From Leishmania donovani (Eukaryota; Euglenozoa; Kinetoplastea; Trypanosomatida; Trypanosomatidae): 64,000 nucleotides of DNA. The position numbers and the translations under genes were made by a program. The notes below the pieces were generated by a model. The model was not told the origin of the DNA. It searched no databases and saw only the letters and a program-made list of their open reading frames with translations. Positions 29,201 to 40,100 of this stretch are shown here, piece after piece; positions within the stretch are counted from its first letter, which is position 1; each line of letters opens with the position of its first letter. Location: NCBI RefSeq assembly GCF_000227135.1, contig NC_018237.1, positions 380,149-444,148 of the forward strand. Reading direction: 5' to 3'.

Positions 29201-31117
29201 CATGCGCTGCTGCTGCTGCTGCGGCGACAGCGGATGTAACGGCAGTGGGGCGTCTTCGCCGCTGATGCGCGCCATGACGCTGTTGCGAGCGTTCGACGGC
29301 GCTGCCGTAAACGCTCGGAGGTGCGCCGCCGTGCGCGATGCCGGCGCAGACGGTGGGGCTTGCCGCTCCCCACTGGCAGCCACAGCCGAGTTGGGAAGCA
29401 ACGCGGCAGCTGCCGCCACCACGGGGTGCGCACTACCCAAAACCTGCTGCCCAAGCGAGTAGGCCTCCATCCAGCAATGCAGCCCCCTCGACTGCGCGTC
29501 CGATGTGGGCTTCTCCGGGCCACTACGACGGCGAGCGGCACTGCAGCCCAGCAGGAGTAGCACTCCAGGCAGCAACGCACGCGCCACGGCCGAAGTGGAA
29601 CAGATCGCGCGCAGCGTCCGTTCCACCTTGTCGCATCGCTTCCTGACTCCGGGGGAGGCGAGAGCGCCGCTGCCCATGTCAAGCGCGCCACCACAAAAGG
29701 CATCTGCTTCTGCCGCTGCCGCGACGACAGCTGCCGCTGCGGTGAGCCACAAGAGCTGTACTTCATTGCAGGCACCACGCTCGAGGCTCATATCCGCTTG
29801 TACATCGCAGAGGAAGTCCTTGTCAGACGCATGCGGTGGTGGCGCCGCGCCCGCTGCCGAAAGGCTGCCTACGCCGCTGGGAGCGTTGCCCTGCTGCGGC
29901 TGCGGCTGCAACGAGCCCGCAGGGGGTGCTTCAAGGACGATGCTCACGTATCGGGCCAGGTGTGCCTCCCACTTGAACAGCTGTTTTGTTTTCTGAAGCG
30001 CAGACGCCAACGCAGAAACCACCGCTTTTACAGGCGCCGCCGTCGTGCGAGACGCTGATGGCACGTTCGCACCTTCGCCACACCGCCACTTAGCGGCGTA
30101 CGAGGCATGCGAGAGCCATACCGGGAGCACCGTGACGACACAGGGGTACGGATAAGTTGGGGTTGCGTCTGCACCGCCCCCGACGGGAAGCCGTTCCGCC
30201 CGCATGCGCTCCCCGTGCACCTCGAGCATTGCAGGCGTACGCGGCAGCTGCAGCATGGCCAGAGTCACCGCCACCGTCATCAGCGGCGGCGGCACATCCT
30301 CGGTTGCAGATGCCCTCAAGTTATCTACACTGTTTGCAGCTGCCTTCCCGGCTGCGAACACAGCACAGATATCGCGAAGCGCCACCACGAGGAGGCCGAG
30401 GTCACGCTGAAGCGTCCATTGGCGGCGCAGCAACAATCCCAGCCGCACAAGGTCGGACGGGCACACCGTGAAACTGGCCACAGCAGGCTTGGAGGCACCG
30501 CGCTTCGTCGAGGAGGCTGAGGTGCCTTCGCCACTGACGCCGTTGCTGTCTGCACCAGATGCATCCTCTTCCTGCGTTGGAGCCGTCGCCGACGCCTCCT
30601 GTGCGCTTGCCGCGCCGACACCGACCCCGCCGGCGCGTGCTTCCTCCGGCTGCACCACCAAGAGAGCCTTCCAGTCCGATGGAAGACATTCCGCGAGCAA
30701 GGAGAGCGCGCTTGCCAGATGCGTTGCAAGACTTGGTGAGACGGCGGCGTTGCCACCCTCGGGCTGCAGGAGCGCCTGCATCTCTAGGCACCGCTGCAGC
30801 AGCGACTCCGCTGCTGCGGAGGCCGCGTTGTCGTGCTTCGACGCTGTGTCTTTGGAGGGCTGCGCCCTTGCCCTGGGCGTCGCCGTCAGGGTCGCGCCAT
30901 ACGCACCGGTCAGATACGCCTCTGCCTCATCGACGAGCTGCGTGGCGCGGGCATGCACGTCGTGCAGCACCGCGTAGGCGGACTGGACGAGCCCCAGGTT
31001 GCTTTGAGCAGACGGTTGCTGCCGCGGCGGTTGAGCGTGATATCGCGGCGCGAGAGGCACTCTTGCAGAGGAGGCCAGACATGGCGACGCTGCGGAGTGA
31101 CGCTGTAGCGGCTGCAT
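26246..31117 (-). CDS. Large multi-IQ-motif protein, interrupted by an assembly gap
   Basis: About 1623 codons including 33 masked by Ns at 27689-27787. The ATG at 31115-31117 was chosen because upstream residues look like UTR. Residues 1 to ~1000 mix helical stretches and low complexity. The C-terminal ~600 residues are highly basic helices with many IQ-type calmodulin-binding motifs: AAMTLQRAWRSSKARQILYA, AATIQKRVRGIQARR, TRIQRAWRRYAAGRQRRY, ARVLQRAVRRYRMQQR, AHRLQQAWRAFAARRERRYR and others. An acidic run (Glu-rich, about 28167-28200) precedes them. Around the gap a unit TRAARQxLQRQRERRRLRK is repeated on both sides, so the gap is a tandem repeat the assembly could not resolve. IQ-rich proteins of this kind are commonly flagellar or cytoskeletal calmodulin scaffolds; that role is inferred. 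True length is unknown. Confidence 0.82.
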   Translation of the reverse strand: MQPLQRHSAASPCLASSARVPLAPRYHAQPPRQQPSAQSNLGLVQSAYAVLHDVHARATQLVDEAEAYLTGAYGATLTATPRARAQPSKDTASKHDNAASAAAESLLQRCLEMQALLQPEGGNAAVSPSLATHLASALSLLAECLPSDWKALLVVQPEEARAGGVGVGAASAQEASATAPTQEEDASGADSNGVSGEGTSASSTKRGASKPAVASFTVCPSDLVRLGLLLRRQWTLQRDLGLLVVALRDICAVFAAGKAAANSVDNLRASATEDVPPPLMTVAVTLAMLQLPRTPAMLEVHGERMRAERLPVGGGADATPTYPYPCVVTVLPVWLSHASYAAKWRCGEGANVPSASRTTAAPVKAVVSALASALQKTKQLFKWEAHLARYVSIVLEAPPAGSLQPQPQQGNAPSGVGSLSAAGAAPPPHASDKDFLCDVQADMSLERGACNEVQLLWLTAAAAVVAAAAEADAFCGGALDMGSGALASPGVRKRCDKVERTLRAICSTSAVARALLPGVLLLLGCSAARRRSGPEKPTSDAQSRGLHCWMEAYSLGQQVLGSAHPVVAAAAALLPNSAVAASGERQAPPSAPASRTAAHLRAFTAAPSNARNSVMARISGEDAPLPLHPLSPQQQQQRMPTGTLTRLPPLPPLTLSGPEPSRLAPAPSSPALSWSLKSVPTSTATARSSKSGPPLPLGRTLTLPFTISSTAAAADGVARPFRRPSPQSSLSASRLLCSRSLRHCYRLQRPADAFTLRSDVKDAVWLADDKESAKKKNAARRRRERKDQLQSPTAALLLSAISPKSAGAAGTLASGVDADGSTRRQTKRDRNFLPAPGAPTSPPDAAVSPTLPQPKVELESQQQDQAGVQEPQQGELSEGAPLNLGATVKGVQTVETEAEQQHDSGDGGGSAADAEAGGAPAPPTANSAFTAYQHRGFICTSRLSGSSQMQLRGDGGALHTHVVDTAGAVEENAKEEEEEEEEEETLPERNARFQREIIKYYAELNERRARAAMTLQRAWRSSKARQILYAYRQALYQYVYAIQKAAALAIEGLLSCAVEQRRRQEALHARAVADARRRDQEQREVSAAQQLTRAARQWLQRQRERRRLRKXXXXXXXXXXXXXXXXXXXXXXXXXXXXXXXXXQRRTRAARQCLQRQRERRRLRKELGIAHDARLRLCAINAVKVQQWWRRVVVEKAYWRRRTAEVKEQRRLQAEAGRQAHAAATIQKRVRGIQARRCVAQLREARKAEELALRRRRDAATTVLMIVLQEYVLRQGRLHREALALEESRAEAAQRIAVGWRRCVERRRLELAVERARQLRTSSTRIQRAWRRYAAGRQRRYLRQLRHTLQEERLSREAHTYEVIRLLQCFGRSAQAQLLVRRLKARQGRTFMENLFLVQAAGRGALTRAELGRMHVAEQARQRAEAAALETRRWRAICLLQALLRAHASAALVQQRRRTMLAEKLVVRTTAAREMRADAAARVLQRAVRRYRMQQRTAAAEAEAAAALAFLSAMAHRLQQAWRAFAARRERRYRAAAVAQCARKRLEREEVWQLVWHDQFTELDMLCVLERQYIEEQQHVERVRLYNYLCDPNSATNDGCCAQTPGAFNADADLLKWATLYDE
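27689..27787. other. Assembly gap (99 N) inside a tandem repeat of the IQ protein gene
   Basis: The run is exactly 99 N. The sequence just left of the gap (27619-27688) and just right of it (27788-27845) is nearly the same repeat unit, encoding LTRAARQWLQRQRERRRLRK-like residues. The gap is therefore a collapsed repeat of unknown true length. Confidence 0.95.
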
Positions 31118-33010
31118 GGTGCCCCTCTGCAGACGTTGGGACGTGTATGGACACGCCGGGCCCCCTTTGCGCTCTTCGCTGGCAAGAGAAACAAACGAGA
31201 GGGCCAGGGACGAAGGCCGACGCCGGTGAGAGGAGGCTCGACGCCAGCGGCAGAGAAAGCGCTCGCACAACGGGAGCCGTCGCAGACCTGGTTGGTGCTG
31301 CGAGACGTGCTGTTGCTTTCCCGTCCCGGTGGCCGTGCGGTGGACGACTTGCTTATGAGAGCGAGGTCGAGGGTGGAGGGGGGAGGGAAGGCGCTGCCGG
31401 GTGAGGGAAAGACAGGCGGCCGCCGACGCTGTCCAGCAGGGACAGGTGGATGCTGTGTGGTCGAGGTGCCGACATCCTCAAGAGAGAAGAGGAGATGGAG
31501 GGGGAGGGGAGGATAGAAAGCGTGTGTGTGTGTGTGAATAGGCGGTTGGGGATGACGACTTCGCCTCTGCTTTCCTCCACCGAGAAAGGAAAGGAACGCG
31601 CGTGTTCAGCCACGCCCACCCACGCAAACACACAGACACTTCTGAAGGCGCGTTTTCCCACACGCGCATGCGGTGGGGTCGCTCGCCAGAGGTGACCATC
31701 GTGGGCCGCTTCGATGCATACGCGGGGCATACGTTGATGCATCGGCCTGGGAAGGAAGCCGAGAAGTAAGGGAAGAGCGACTAGCGTGACGCAGAGACAA
31801 GGCATCTGCCACTCCGCACAACGATACAGACAGCTGCACCATCACCCTCCCCTGACTTTCCTTCTCTCGCGCTGCCGCACTTGATTCTCTCATGAGACGC
31901 TTCTGCATCACTCAAGTAACAGTTGGCTTCTCCGAGAAACACCACACACACACACGCAAACCAGACACCAAGTACGCGCAGACACACAGACATAGACACA
32001 GAGACACACGCGCCAGCAGCAGCAGCACTCCGACAAGAAGAGAGAAAAGGACATGAAGAACAAAATAGAAAAAGGAAGACAGGCGGAAAACAGAGATGAC
32101 GCGTGCGCGGAGGGCAAGCAAGCAAAAACACGAAGGCGCGGCTCCCGTGTCCATACGAGTGAGAACCCCCTCCTCCCCCACGCCCCTGCGCCTCATACGC
32201 GGGCACGCGCATACCCGCTTTCCCTAGGGAGAGGGCGTGGAGGCCGCGATATCACGGACAGCGCCACCGAATTCGCTTCCCTCTCTCGTTCTGTGTCCTT
32301 TCCGTTCGCACCCCACCCTCCTCTCCACAACCGTGCGTGTATGTATCCGCTGGCCACTCTGCCATCTCCCGGCAACGCACCGTTGCCACCGTCCCCCTTC
32401 CTCTCCCCCTCGCGCTTTTTTACGGTGCTGCTTACATCGCCATCTTCACTTTTTGCGCCTTCCCTTCCGTGTCTTTCGGTTTGTGCCACGTCTGGTGGTG
32501 CTCGCTTCTGCAGCTGTGCTTGCGTGCGCGCGAGTCCCGCCCACAAACAACGTGGTGAGGCGAGGCGCGCCAGATACACACACACACACACACACACACA
32601 TATGCACACCGACATACACGCGTGCGCGCACTCGACAGAAAGAGAAAGAGAGTGCGCGGTGAAAAAGCGGCGGTGGTGGCGACGCAAGTAAGACGACCCC
32701 AGAGAGCTTCACTGGGAGGTGGGTGGGGGTGGTGGTGGTGGTGGTGGTGGGGGGCGGATGCTCGCCCAAGCACTCTCTCTTTTTCTCCCCTCTGCACACG
32801 TACACATACTCGCCGCACGAGCAGCGTTGATATCAACACCATGGGCCCACTACGCAGGCAGTGCACATAGTACGCGCGTCTACTCCTGTGCATGCGTGCG
32901 CGTCTATCTGTAGCCAAAGTAGGAAAGACTCCGGCTGACACAGCCACCCACAACACGTACAGACGCTCGCACCCATCCGAAATGCGGCTCCTTGCCATCC
33001 ACTTCCAACC
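31118..33010. other. Intergenic region, no gene seen
   Basis: This 1.9 kb separates the IQ protein and Rab11. It holds a GT run at 31521-31534, CA repeats at 31943-31955 and a long (CA)n at about 32576-32600, and a (GGT)n tract at 32729-32750. Pyrimidine-rich blocks at 32268-32300 and 32380-32420 are on the plus strand. Open frames here are repeat-driven. Confidence 0.55.
32576..32600. repeat. (CA)n microsatellite
   Basis: About twelve uninterrupted CA dinucleotides in the Rab11 3' flank; the sense transcript would carry (UG)n. Confidence 0.9.
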
Positions 33011-33637
33011 TTAGCAGCAGCCACTGGTCTTCTTGGTCTCCGGGCTTTCGCTGGGGTTCATGTTGACCGTCCTGCCTTGCTTCGGCGCCGTGCGGTCGGC
33101 CTCGCGTGTCTGTGGGGTCACGACGACCTCGTAGACGGACTTGGCGAGCCACTCGAAGGCCTTGTCTACGTTCGTCCTCTCCAGCGCAGACGTTTCGAGG
33201 AAGGACAGGCCGTTTTCGCGAGCGAAGCGGTCGGCCGCTTCCTTCTTAACAACGCGCAGGTGCTCCAGATCGCACTTGTTGCCAATCAAGAAGATGCAGC
33301 AGGTGGCTGGCACAAAGACGCGCAGCTCCTGCAGCCACGTCGGAATCGAGTCGAAGGAGGTCTGGTTCGTGATGTCGTACACGAGCATGGCACCCTTCGC
33401 ACCGTGGTAGATGGAGCGCGAGATGGCGCGGAAGCGCTCCTGACCTGCCGTGTCCCAAATCTGGATCTTCGCATCGCGGCTCTGAATCTTGACGCTCTTC
33501 GTCATAAACTCTACGCCGATGGTGGACGGGGTTTCCTGGTTGAACTCGTTGGTTGTGTAACGCGTCATGAGGTTCGACTTCCCGACGCCGCTGTCGCCGA
33601 TCAGGACGATCTTGAAGCTGAGGTTGGTCTCCTCCAT
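33011..33637 (-). CDS. RAB11: Rab11-type small GTPase
   Basis: This encodes 208 aa from the ATG at 33635-33637. All G motifs are intact: P-loop GDSGVGKS at 14-21, switch I with TPSTIGVEF, WDTAGQE at 61-67, NKCD at 120-123 and ETSAL at 148-152. The C-terminus ends in CC, a double-geranylgeranylation site. The switch I region NEFNQETPSTIGVEFMTKS and GKSNLMTRYT are closest to the Rab11 subfamily (NEFNxxxxSTIGVEFATRS), which acts in recycling endosome traffic and, in trypanosomatids, in surface glycoprotein recycling near the flagellar pocket. The interswitch has RFRAISRSIYHGA, where most Rabs have TSAYYRGA, a modest divergence. The gene is intact. Confidence 0.9.
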   Translation of the reverse strand: MEETNLSFKIVLIGDSGVGKSNLMTRYTTNEFNQETPSTIGVEFMTKSVKIQSRDAKIQIWDTAGQERFRAISRSIYHGAKGAMLVYDITNQTSFDSIPTWLQELRVFVPATCCIFLIGNKCDLEHLRVVKKEAADRFARENGLSFLETSALERTNVDKAFEWLAKSVYEVVVTPQTREADRTAPKQGRTVNMNPSESPETKKTSGCC

Positions 33638-35793
33638 CTTCGAATCTTATTCCTTTTTTTTTTCCCGGGTACTCGCGCGCAACGACGATAGCGGTGCACC
33701 GACGGCGTTACACCCCCTTACAAAATGACGATGAAGAGAGAAAGAGAGAGGGAGGGAGGAGGGAAGGTCTTTGCAAGTGGCACGCCGACAGGCACAGGCT
33801 CGACAGCGGGATGTATCGTTGGCGTGTCTCGACAAGTCAGTAGAGGCGATGAAGGAAAAGGAGGTGGTGCGAGAAAGAGAGAGAGAGCGAAAAAGCAAGC
33901 AACGCGGTAGTGGTGTGGTAGCTATGAGAGCTGCGTACAGGTTGTAGGTGTGTTGCGAGAGAGTGTGGGAGGGGGCAGGGTTGCATCAGGTGGTGATAGA
34001 GGCGAACAGAGAGGTTGGAAGGGACAGTGAGCACACACACGCGTGAGAGAACATCGAGAGACGTCCCAAGGCATGACTCAAAGGGCTGCAGCAAGTAGGG
34101 ACAGTGGAATGAGCGGCTGCCTCAGTACCGACACTCGGCAAGCACAACCGACTCGCTCTCGGGGGTCATGCCTACGAGCCCACGATAAAAAGGGTAAGCG
34201 AAAGCGAGCGGGCTTGAGGGCGCATGCGAGGAGGAGAGCCACGCATGAAACAGTACAGAAGAATGCTTGACTTGCATCGTGCTAGCCGTCTCCCATCTGT
34301 CTGTCTAGCCGCCGACCAGAAGGTGCCAGAGGCGGTGGCCGTGTCGGAGTTGGTGAGGAGGACAGGGGGTATCAGGAGATAGAGAGGGGTGGGTGGGTGG
34401 AGGAGCGCATTCTCGATTAATCCTCCTTTTGCCAGTCACCAACTAAAGCTCATACACAGACATGTGCACACGCGCCTTCTCGATGCACCTTCATCGCCTA
34501 GACACACGCACACATGCATGCCCTCAGCATTCTTTTCAGTGCACGCTTGCTCTGCCTTTTCAGTCATCGAATAAGACGACGGCAAACACGATCACAACCA
34601 GCGAACCAGATCTCCCACACCCGCACACTTCGACCTACGACGAAGCCGCTCCCTAGCTCTCCCTCACCGCATTGGCCACTGAGCACAACACGGACATACA
34701 GACAGCGAGCGCGCACTCCGTCCTCGACAACCACTGCCAAGGAAGCGAATAAGGGGGCGGGGGCTCACCATACCACCACCACAGCGACTGCACAAGTGCC
34801 CAGAGAAGCAGCCCAGAGGGAGTGCGCACACGATAGGAATGAATGATGGGAGAGAGGGGGGGGGGAAGGGGACAAACAACGCCGACAACAGCGAAGGAAA
34901 ATAACGAAGCAAGGAACAGGAAAGGAACTTTGGTACGGCAGAGACCGGCGACACCCACACCCACACGCGCGCGCGTCGGTGCCCGTGTCTCTGGTGTGTC
35001 TCGCAGGAGTCGAAAAGAGAGAGAGAGGGGGGGAGAGCGAGGGCGGCACAATGACATGCGCGCGTGTACTTCAAGACGTACACGAGGCGGCCTTGTTCCC
35101 TTTCTGCCCCTCTCCAAACTCTACACGTCGTCGTGAGCGGGGAAGGCAACCAAGAAATATTTGAAGCAATAAAGCATGGGGTGAGCGACCACCCCAGACA
35201 TGCGACACACACACACACACACAGACATGGAGACACAGACACGCTGACGTATAGGCAGAACAGCAGTGACATGCGCAACGACCCTCGAGAAGTCGTAGGC
35301 GGACGAGAGGGTGGACGGAGAGACGCAGGGGTAGGGATGCGTGTGTGTGTGTGTGTGTGCTGGGCGATTGCTCGAGCTATGGAAGGAGGAGGGGGAAGAG
35401 GGTAGTCCGTGAGGGATGCATGTCTGCCGGTGTAAACCAACCCTCCGGCTATGCGGCCCCTTTTTGCAACGCTGAAGCGGCAGACGCGCGCGTAAACACA
35501 CACACACACACAGATGTATACACACATACACACAGGAGCGCAGACATGCGCGCAGCACTCAGGGGACGCAGAAGGAGTTGCCGTCCGGCACGCACCTGTT
35601 GATGGAGTCGCCGCTCTTTGCTGCACACTGAATGACCCCCCCGGCTCCACTGCATCTCGAGTTGGTTTTGGACGAAACGGCCCTCCATCGCTGACTTGGC
35701 ACGCCTTGATCGTCCCGCATCCTTCGAAGGTCTTTCTCTTCTTCTGCGGAGTGCGTGTGTGCTTCCTCGTCATCCCTTGCCGCTGCTATCCCT
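33638..35793. other. Intergenic region, no firm gene
   Basis: This is 2.2 kb. It includes purine tracts at 33733-33765 and 33868-33895 (splice pyrimidine tracts in the sense strand for Rab11), a T run at 33650-33662, CA/GT repeats at 35205-35222 and 35340-35360 and at 35497-35512. Near 35567-35720 one minus frame has gene-like codon use and four to five cysteines but no clear start; see findings. Confidence 0.5.
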
Positions 35794-36393
35794 TTAGTTG
35801 CTGATGCCCATCTCCACAAAACGCTCGCCGTAGGTCTTCGACTTGACACGGGCCAGCAGCACCGTCTGCACGTCGAAGAGCGCGATCACGTAGAGGAACA
35901 TGTTGATGAAGGAGGCGGCGAACAGCAGGGCGTTACTTTTGCACTGCGCCACCGGCTCGCCGAGGCGCCCAATCGTCACGTTCTCGTTGTTGTCATCCAG
36001 TATGGAGCCGATACTACCGATACCGGTATAGTTACCCGTGAAGTGCAGCGAGCCGGCGGCGTTGCAGTCGGCCACAACCGGCGCCGCTAGCCCCATCGAG
36101 TGGGCCACCAGGAACATCGTCGTAAGCATCAGGAAGGTGATGGCGTAAAGAAGGCGGTACGCCTTGCGGGGCACGAAGTGCAGGATAAGGTACCCAATCA
36201 CGGAGACAATGGAAAAGACGATCCCCAAGAAATGGGCAAAGCCAGACTTGCTGAAGCTCTTCGCCTGCGTGGTCACCACGCCAGCGCCGATGACGTACAT
36301 CATCGTGAAGAAGGCCATCGCAATCGCGAGTATCAGCGAAAAAAACTTTCGCAAAAACGTGAGGATGGCGTCGCAGACGGAGGCGCACGCCAT
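35794..36393 (-). CDS. Four-transmembrane protein, MARVEL-like topology
   Basis: This encodes 199 aa from the ATG at 36391-36393. Four hydrophobic segments at about residues 17-40, 54-74, 81-103 and 155-178 give a tetraspan topology. The large loop between TM3 and TM4 has two cysteines (110 and 151), which could form a disulphide, and two N-glycosylation sequons (NYT at 121 and NVT at 138), so that loop is probably lumenal or extracellular with both termini cytosolic. The conserved-looking start MACASVCDAILTFLRKFF has no cleavable signal. The amastin signature is absent. MARVEL-type tetraspans act in membrane apposition and vesicle traffic; the assignment is by topology only. The frame is intact. 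Confidence 0.85.
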   Translation of the reverse strand: MACASVCDAILTFLRKFFSLILAIAMAFFTMMYVIGAGVVTTQAKSFSKSGFAHFLGIVFSIVSVIGYLILHFVPRKAYRLLYAITFLMLTTMFLVAHSMGLAAPVVADCNAAGSLHFTGNYTGIGSIGSILDDNNENVTIGRLGEPVAQCKSNALLFAASFINMFLYVIALFDVQTVLLARVKSKTYGERFVEMGISN

Positions 36394-37176
36394 TTTCGCT
36401 TTTTCTTCGATGCGTCTGACGGTGCCGCGATCACGCAAAGTATGCGCACGATGAGAGGGAGGAGTAGGACTGGGAGGAGGTGGTGGTGGTCAGGGCTGGG
36501 GGGGGGTGGCGGTGCGTTTGTACGGATGAACGCTCCACCTGCAATGGAACGTGCCGTGCGCGCCTGAGGGCAGGAGGGCAGAATATGGAAGAGACACACG
36601 CAGAGACACAGACCCAGAGAGGCAGAGAGGGAGATAAAAAGCAACGCGGGAAGTAAAAGAGAGAACGAAGAACGAGCGAGATTCGAGCACAGTGTTCGTG
36701 GTGATGGGGCCCGTATGTGCACTTTCCATACACCAGTTGGGCGTATGTGATTGGTATGTAGTAGATAACGGTGTGTGTGTGTGTGTGTGGTGGTAGTGGT
36801 GGTGGTGGGCGTGGCGGGGGCGGGGCTTCAGTGAAGAAGACGAAGAGAGGGTAGGGTTGCAGGATAGAGGGAGAGCGGGGACGACATCGGTGGGCATGAT
36901 GCATTTCTTTTTCCTTCTTGTCCGCGTGCGCCACAACATCGCCAGCATGGGCGAAGCGTCCACGCGCCGCCTTTTTTCCTTCTCCTACTCCGAGAGCCTG
37001 GAAAAAGGCGATTTGGGCACCGGCTTGTTGGACGTTGTCACCGTCCTCTCACACATGGCTGCACATGACAGACACACGCGAACACGGGCAGCTCGATCCT
37101 GCACCGCTTACGTCATGTGCGTATAAGACATAAACCTTTTCCTCCCTCTCTTCTTCACGGCGAGGAGGCTGCTTCT
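36394..37176. other. Intergenic region, no gene seen
   Basis: This is 5' UTR of the four-TM gene and 3' flank of the disrupted membrane-protein gene. A GGT/G-rich stretch at 36473-36510 and GT repeat with GGT tract at 36773-36810 are present. Confidence 0.55.
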
Positions 37177-40100
37177 TCACCAGCGCTGCATCGCATCCTC
37201 CGAGACGGCGGCGGCGTCGCATCCCTCCAGCCGGACCGTCCCCTGGCCCACAACCACCGTGCAGTTGTTCTTGAACCCCATCCCGCAGAGCTCACGCACG
37301 GCATACTCGTCCGTGATGGCGTTGTCGTACCCGTCGCGCCACACCGTCTCGTTGATCTCGCAGTCGATGTAGTGTTGCACAGCCGTGAGCTGCTCGCAGT
37401 GCTCCCAGTGCAACTCCTTCAGCCGCTCTCGCAGCGGGCAGAGGCAGCGGAACTGTTGACCGAGCGGGTCTGCCGGTGCCACGGAGTGCACTTGTGAATG
37501 CAGGGAGGGACTATTGCGGAGGTGGCGTTGGGGGCGAACACCCGGCTGTCTGCGACCGCAGAGAGCGCCTGTGGGTGGTGGTGTTCGGCCGCTGAGCCAC
37601 CAGCGGCGACGTCGATCGGCGCTGCCATGCCGAAACTGCGTCCCTGAAGTCGGTCGCTCCCCTGTGACGTCACGGACCGCTGACGCCGATGATGCTGCAA
37701 TGAAGATAGCCCGCCGCTGATCGGAGAGCTCCAGCACTGCCGGCACGCACACGTAGGAGAAATGGGAGAGACGCCGGCTAGGAGTGGAGATTCCACGGCT
37801 CGCCAGTGCCAGCGCCGGCGGCGGTGCGCCGAACCGACTGTCCTCGGCTTGCAGCGGCTGCGCATGCGACAGCCAAAGCAGCCCCAGTGCCGAAAGGAGA
37901 GACTGAAGCGGATGGGCTACCCCGCTGACGCTGCGGCCCGCTCGCTGAGGATGCGCGCGCCTGGTTGCTGCTGCACACGCTGTTCGAAGCCGAAGATCGG
38001 TGCCGATGCAGCGACATCGACGTCGACGCCGCGCTGGCGGAAGCTGGGAGGGACAGTGCAGGGGGTCTGACGCTGGGCGCACCTGCAGCGCCTCTGTTCG
38101 CGTTCTCTCGCGCTGCTTTGGTGCCGCGCTTTTCTCTCTGCTGATGTGTCTTGGACGAGGCCTTCCGACGCTGCGGTGGTTCCTCTTCTGAAGCGCGACG
38201 TGCTGGCTGGGCCGCGGAAGCACCGCTGCCATGATCACAAGCGTTTACCGCAGCAGAACTCGCCGCTGAGGTCGGCCCAGTGCGCTGGAAGAGCGGTGGC
38301 GGGCTCTTCGTGAAGGAGGAGGCGGCCACGGAAACCATCGAGCGACGCCGCTGCTGCTGCTGTTAAAGGTCGGCGCGGGGTTCCACTGCTGCAGCCGTGG
38401 GTGCGTCACAATCATGACCGCCAATGCCTACCGTGTCGTCGTACCTCCTGCCGTCCCTCCGCAAGCCCACGGCTTGCGGTCGCGGAAGAGCAGGAAGGGT
38501 GCCACCACTGTCTCTCGATAGCCATCGCGCCGAGAGCCCTGGTGAAGTCCCACCACTTGCGTTTCAGGAGGAGCGCCGGCAGCGCCTGATCGGCGTTGGC
38601 GCTGTGCACCGTTGCCACGGAGGCATGGGCAGAAGCCGTGGTAGTGATAGTGGTGGGGTGGATGGACGCCGCCGTGGTCTGGTCAGGACTCGGCGCTCGC
38701 CTCCGACTACTCGTGGCGCTGCAGGCGCAATTCGTCGAAGGCCAGTACAAGTGCACGGTGGCGTCGGGGGTTAGCGACGACGGCGATAGGAGCCTTTCTG
38801 CTGCCGGCTTCGGGTGGTGAACCGACGGGGCGGCAGGGCTCAATGCCATGACCGCGGGTGTGCGGCCGAGGGAGTCGATATTGAGGCTGTCGCGTTGCGG
38901 GAGTGCCGCCACCCTTGCACCTGTGACAGTCGAGATGCCCGCTGCAGCTGCCGACGCCAGGGGACTGGCGTTGAAGGAGACTCGGTCCCGTGGAGTGCTC
39001 TCGGAGCCGCATGGCCGCGTTGCTTCGCCATCGCTGTCCTCCTCCGGCATCCTCGGGTTTCCCGTCTGCCGAGACGGCTGCTGCTCTCTGTCGCTGGCGG
39101 CCGACCCTGGCCTCGCTGTCGCCCGGTTGCAGCTGCGTTGGGCTGCTGCTCTGCGCTTGCTGCTCCCACGCCCCTGACATGACGTAGGCCGCCGTCACCC
39201 CCAGCACGAGCCGCCTCTGCAGGAGATCGTCCCGGCGGCGTTCCTCATGCCGCGACAGCACTGTTACGACCACCAGCGCTATCGCCGGCACACCCATGAG
39301 CGCAATGGGAAGGATCACCCATACAACGAGAGGGACGGCTGCGCTGCCGAAATTCCAGGCGACGAGGAATACTAAACTGCACATGTGCACCACCGCTTGC
39401 AGCAGCGGGAAGTAGATGAACTCGGTGAGCCGCGACAATGGCCGCAAGTACACGGCGCAGCACAGCGCAATGAGCGAGACTACCAGGAAGAACAGTATGC
39501 CGACCCAGGCAAGACGGCGATGCTGTCCGCGCTGCATGAAGCAGGTGCCGAAGCCGAGGACGATTTTCTGCAACAGGAAGGAGAGCCGGTAGAAGCGGAA
39601 CTGCATCGTTTACGCGCGATAGGCAAAGGCGGCGCTGTTGTCCGAGAAGAGCACCTTCTGCAAGTACAGCTCCTCGGCGGTGAAGACGTCGTGATAGCGC
39701 TGCTCGAGTGGGTACACGTCATGCAGCATCCGAGCACCGTACTGCGCGACGTAGAGCTGCAGGTAGAGCAGGAGCAGGATGTAGAAGACAAATATCAAGA
39801 CGTCGATCGCCTTGTAAAATCCATCCATGCTCCCGCATGGCACACGGGCGCCATAGACAAGTCAAGACCGCTTTTGGGCCGTGGCGCACAGGCTCTGCTG
39901 GAAGGAGGTGGCACACTTCTGCGTGTAGTTGTGGAAGTCGCACGGCAGACACCTGACCGGCGAGTCGGCGATGCGACTTTGTTCCATCAGAGAGGACAGC
40001 GGCGGAAAGAGGGATGCGGGGTGCTGCATTCGTGACTCGGCCTCGCAGGTCAGCGGCACGCAGTGGACGATCGAAGTAAAGTTGGCGACGACGTTAATGT

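Noticed and set aside
34664..35773. 369-codon minus frame between Rab11 and the four-TM gene
   Set aside because: It is made of CA/GT repeat translations (Cys-Val and His-Thr runs); only its neighbouring short frame near 35600 has codon character.
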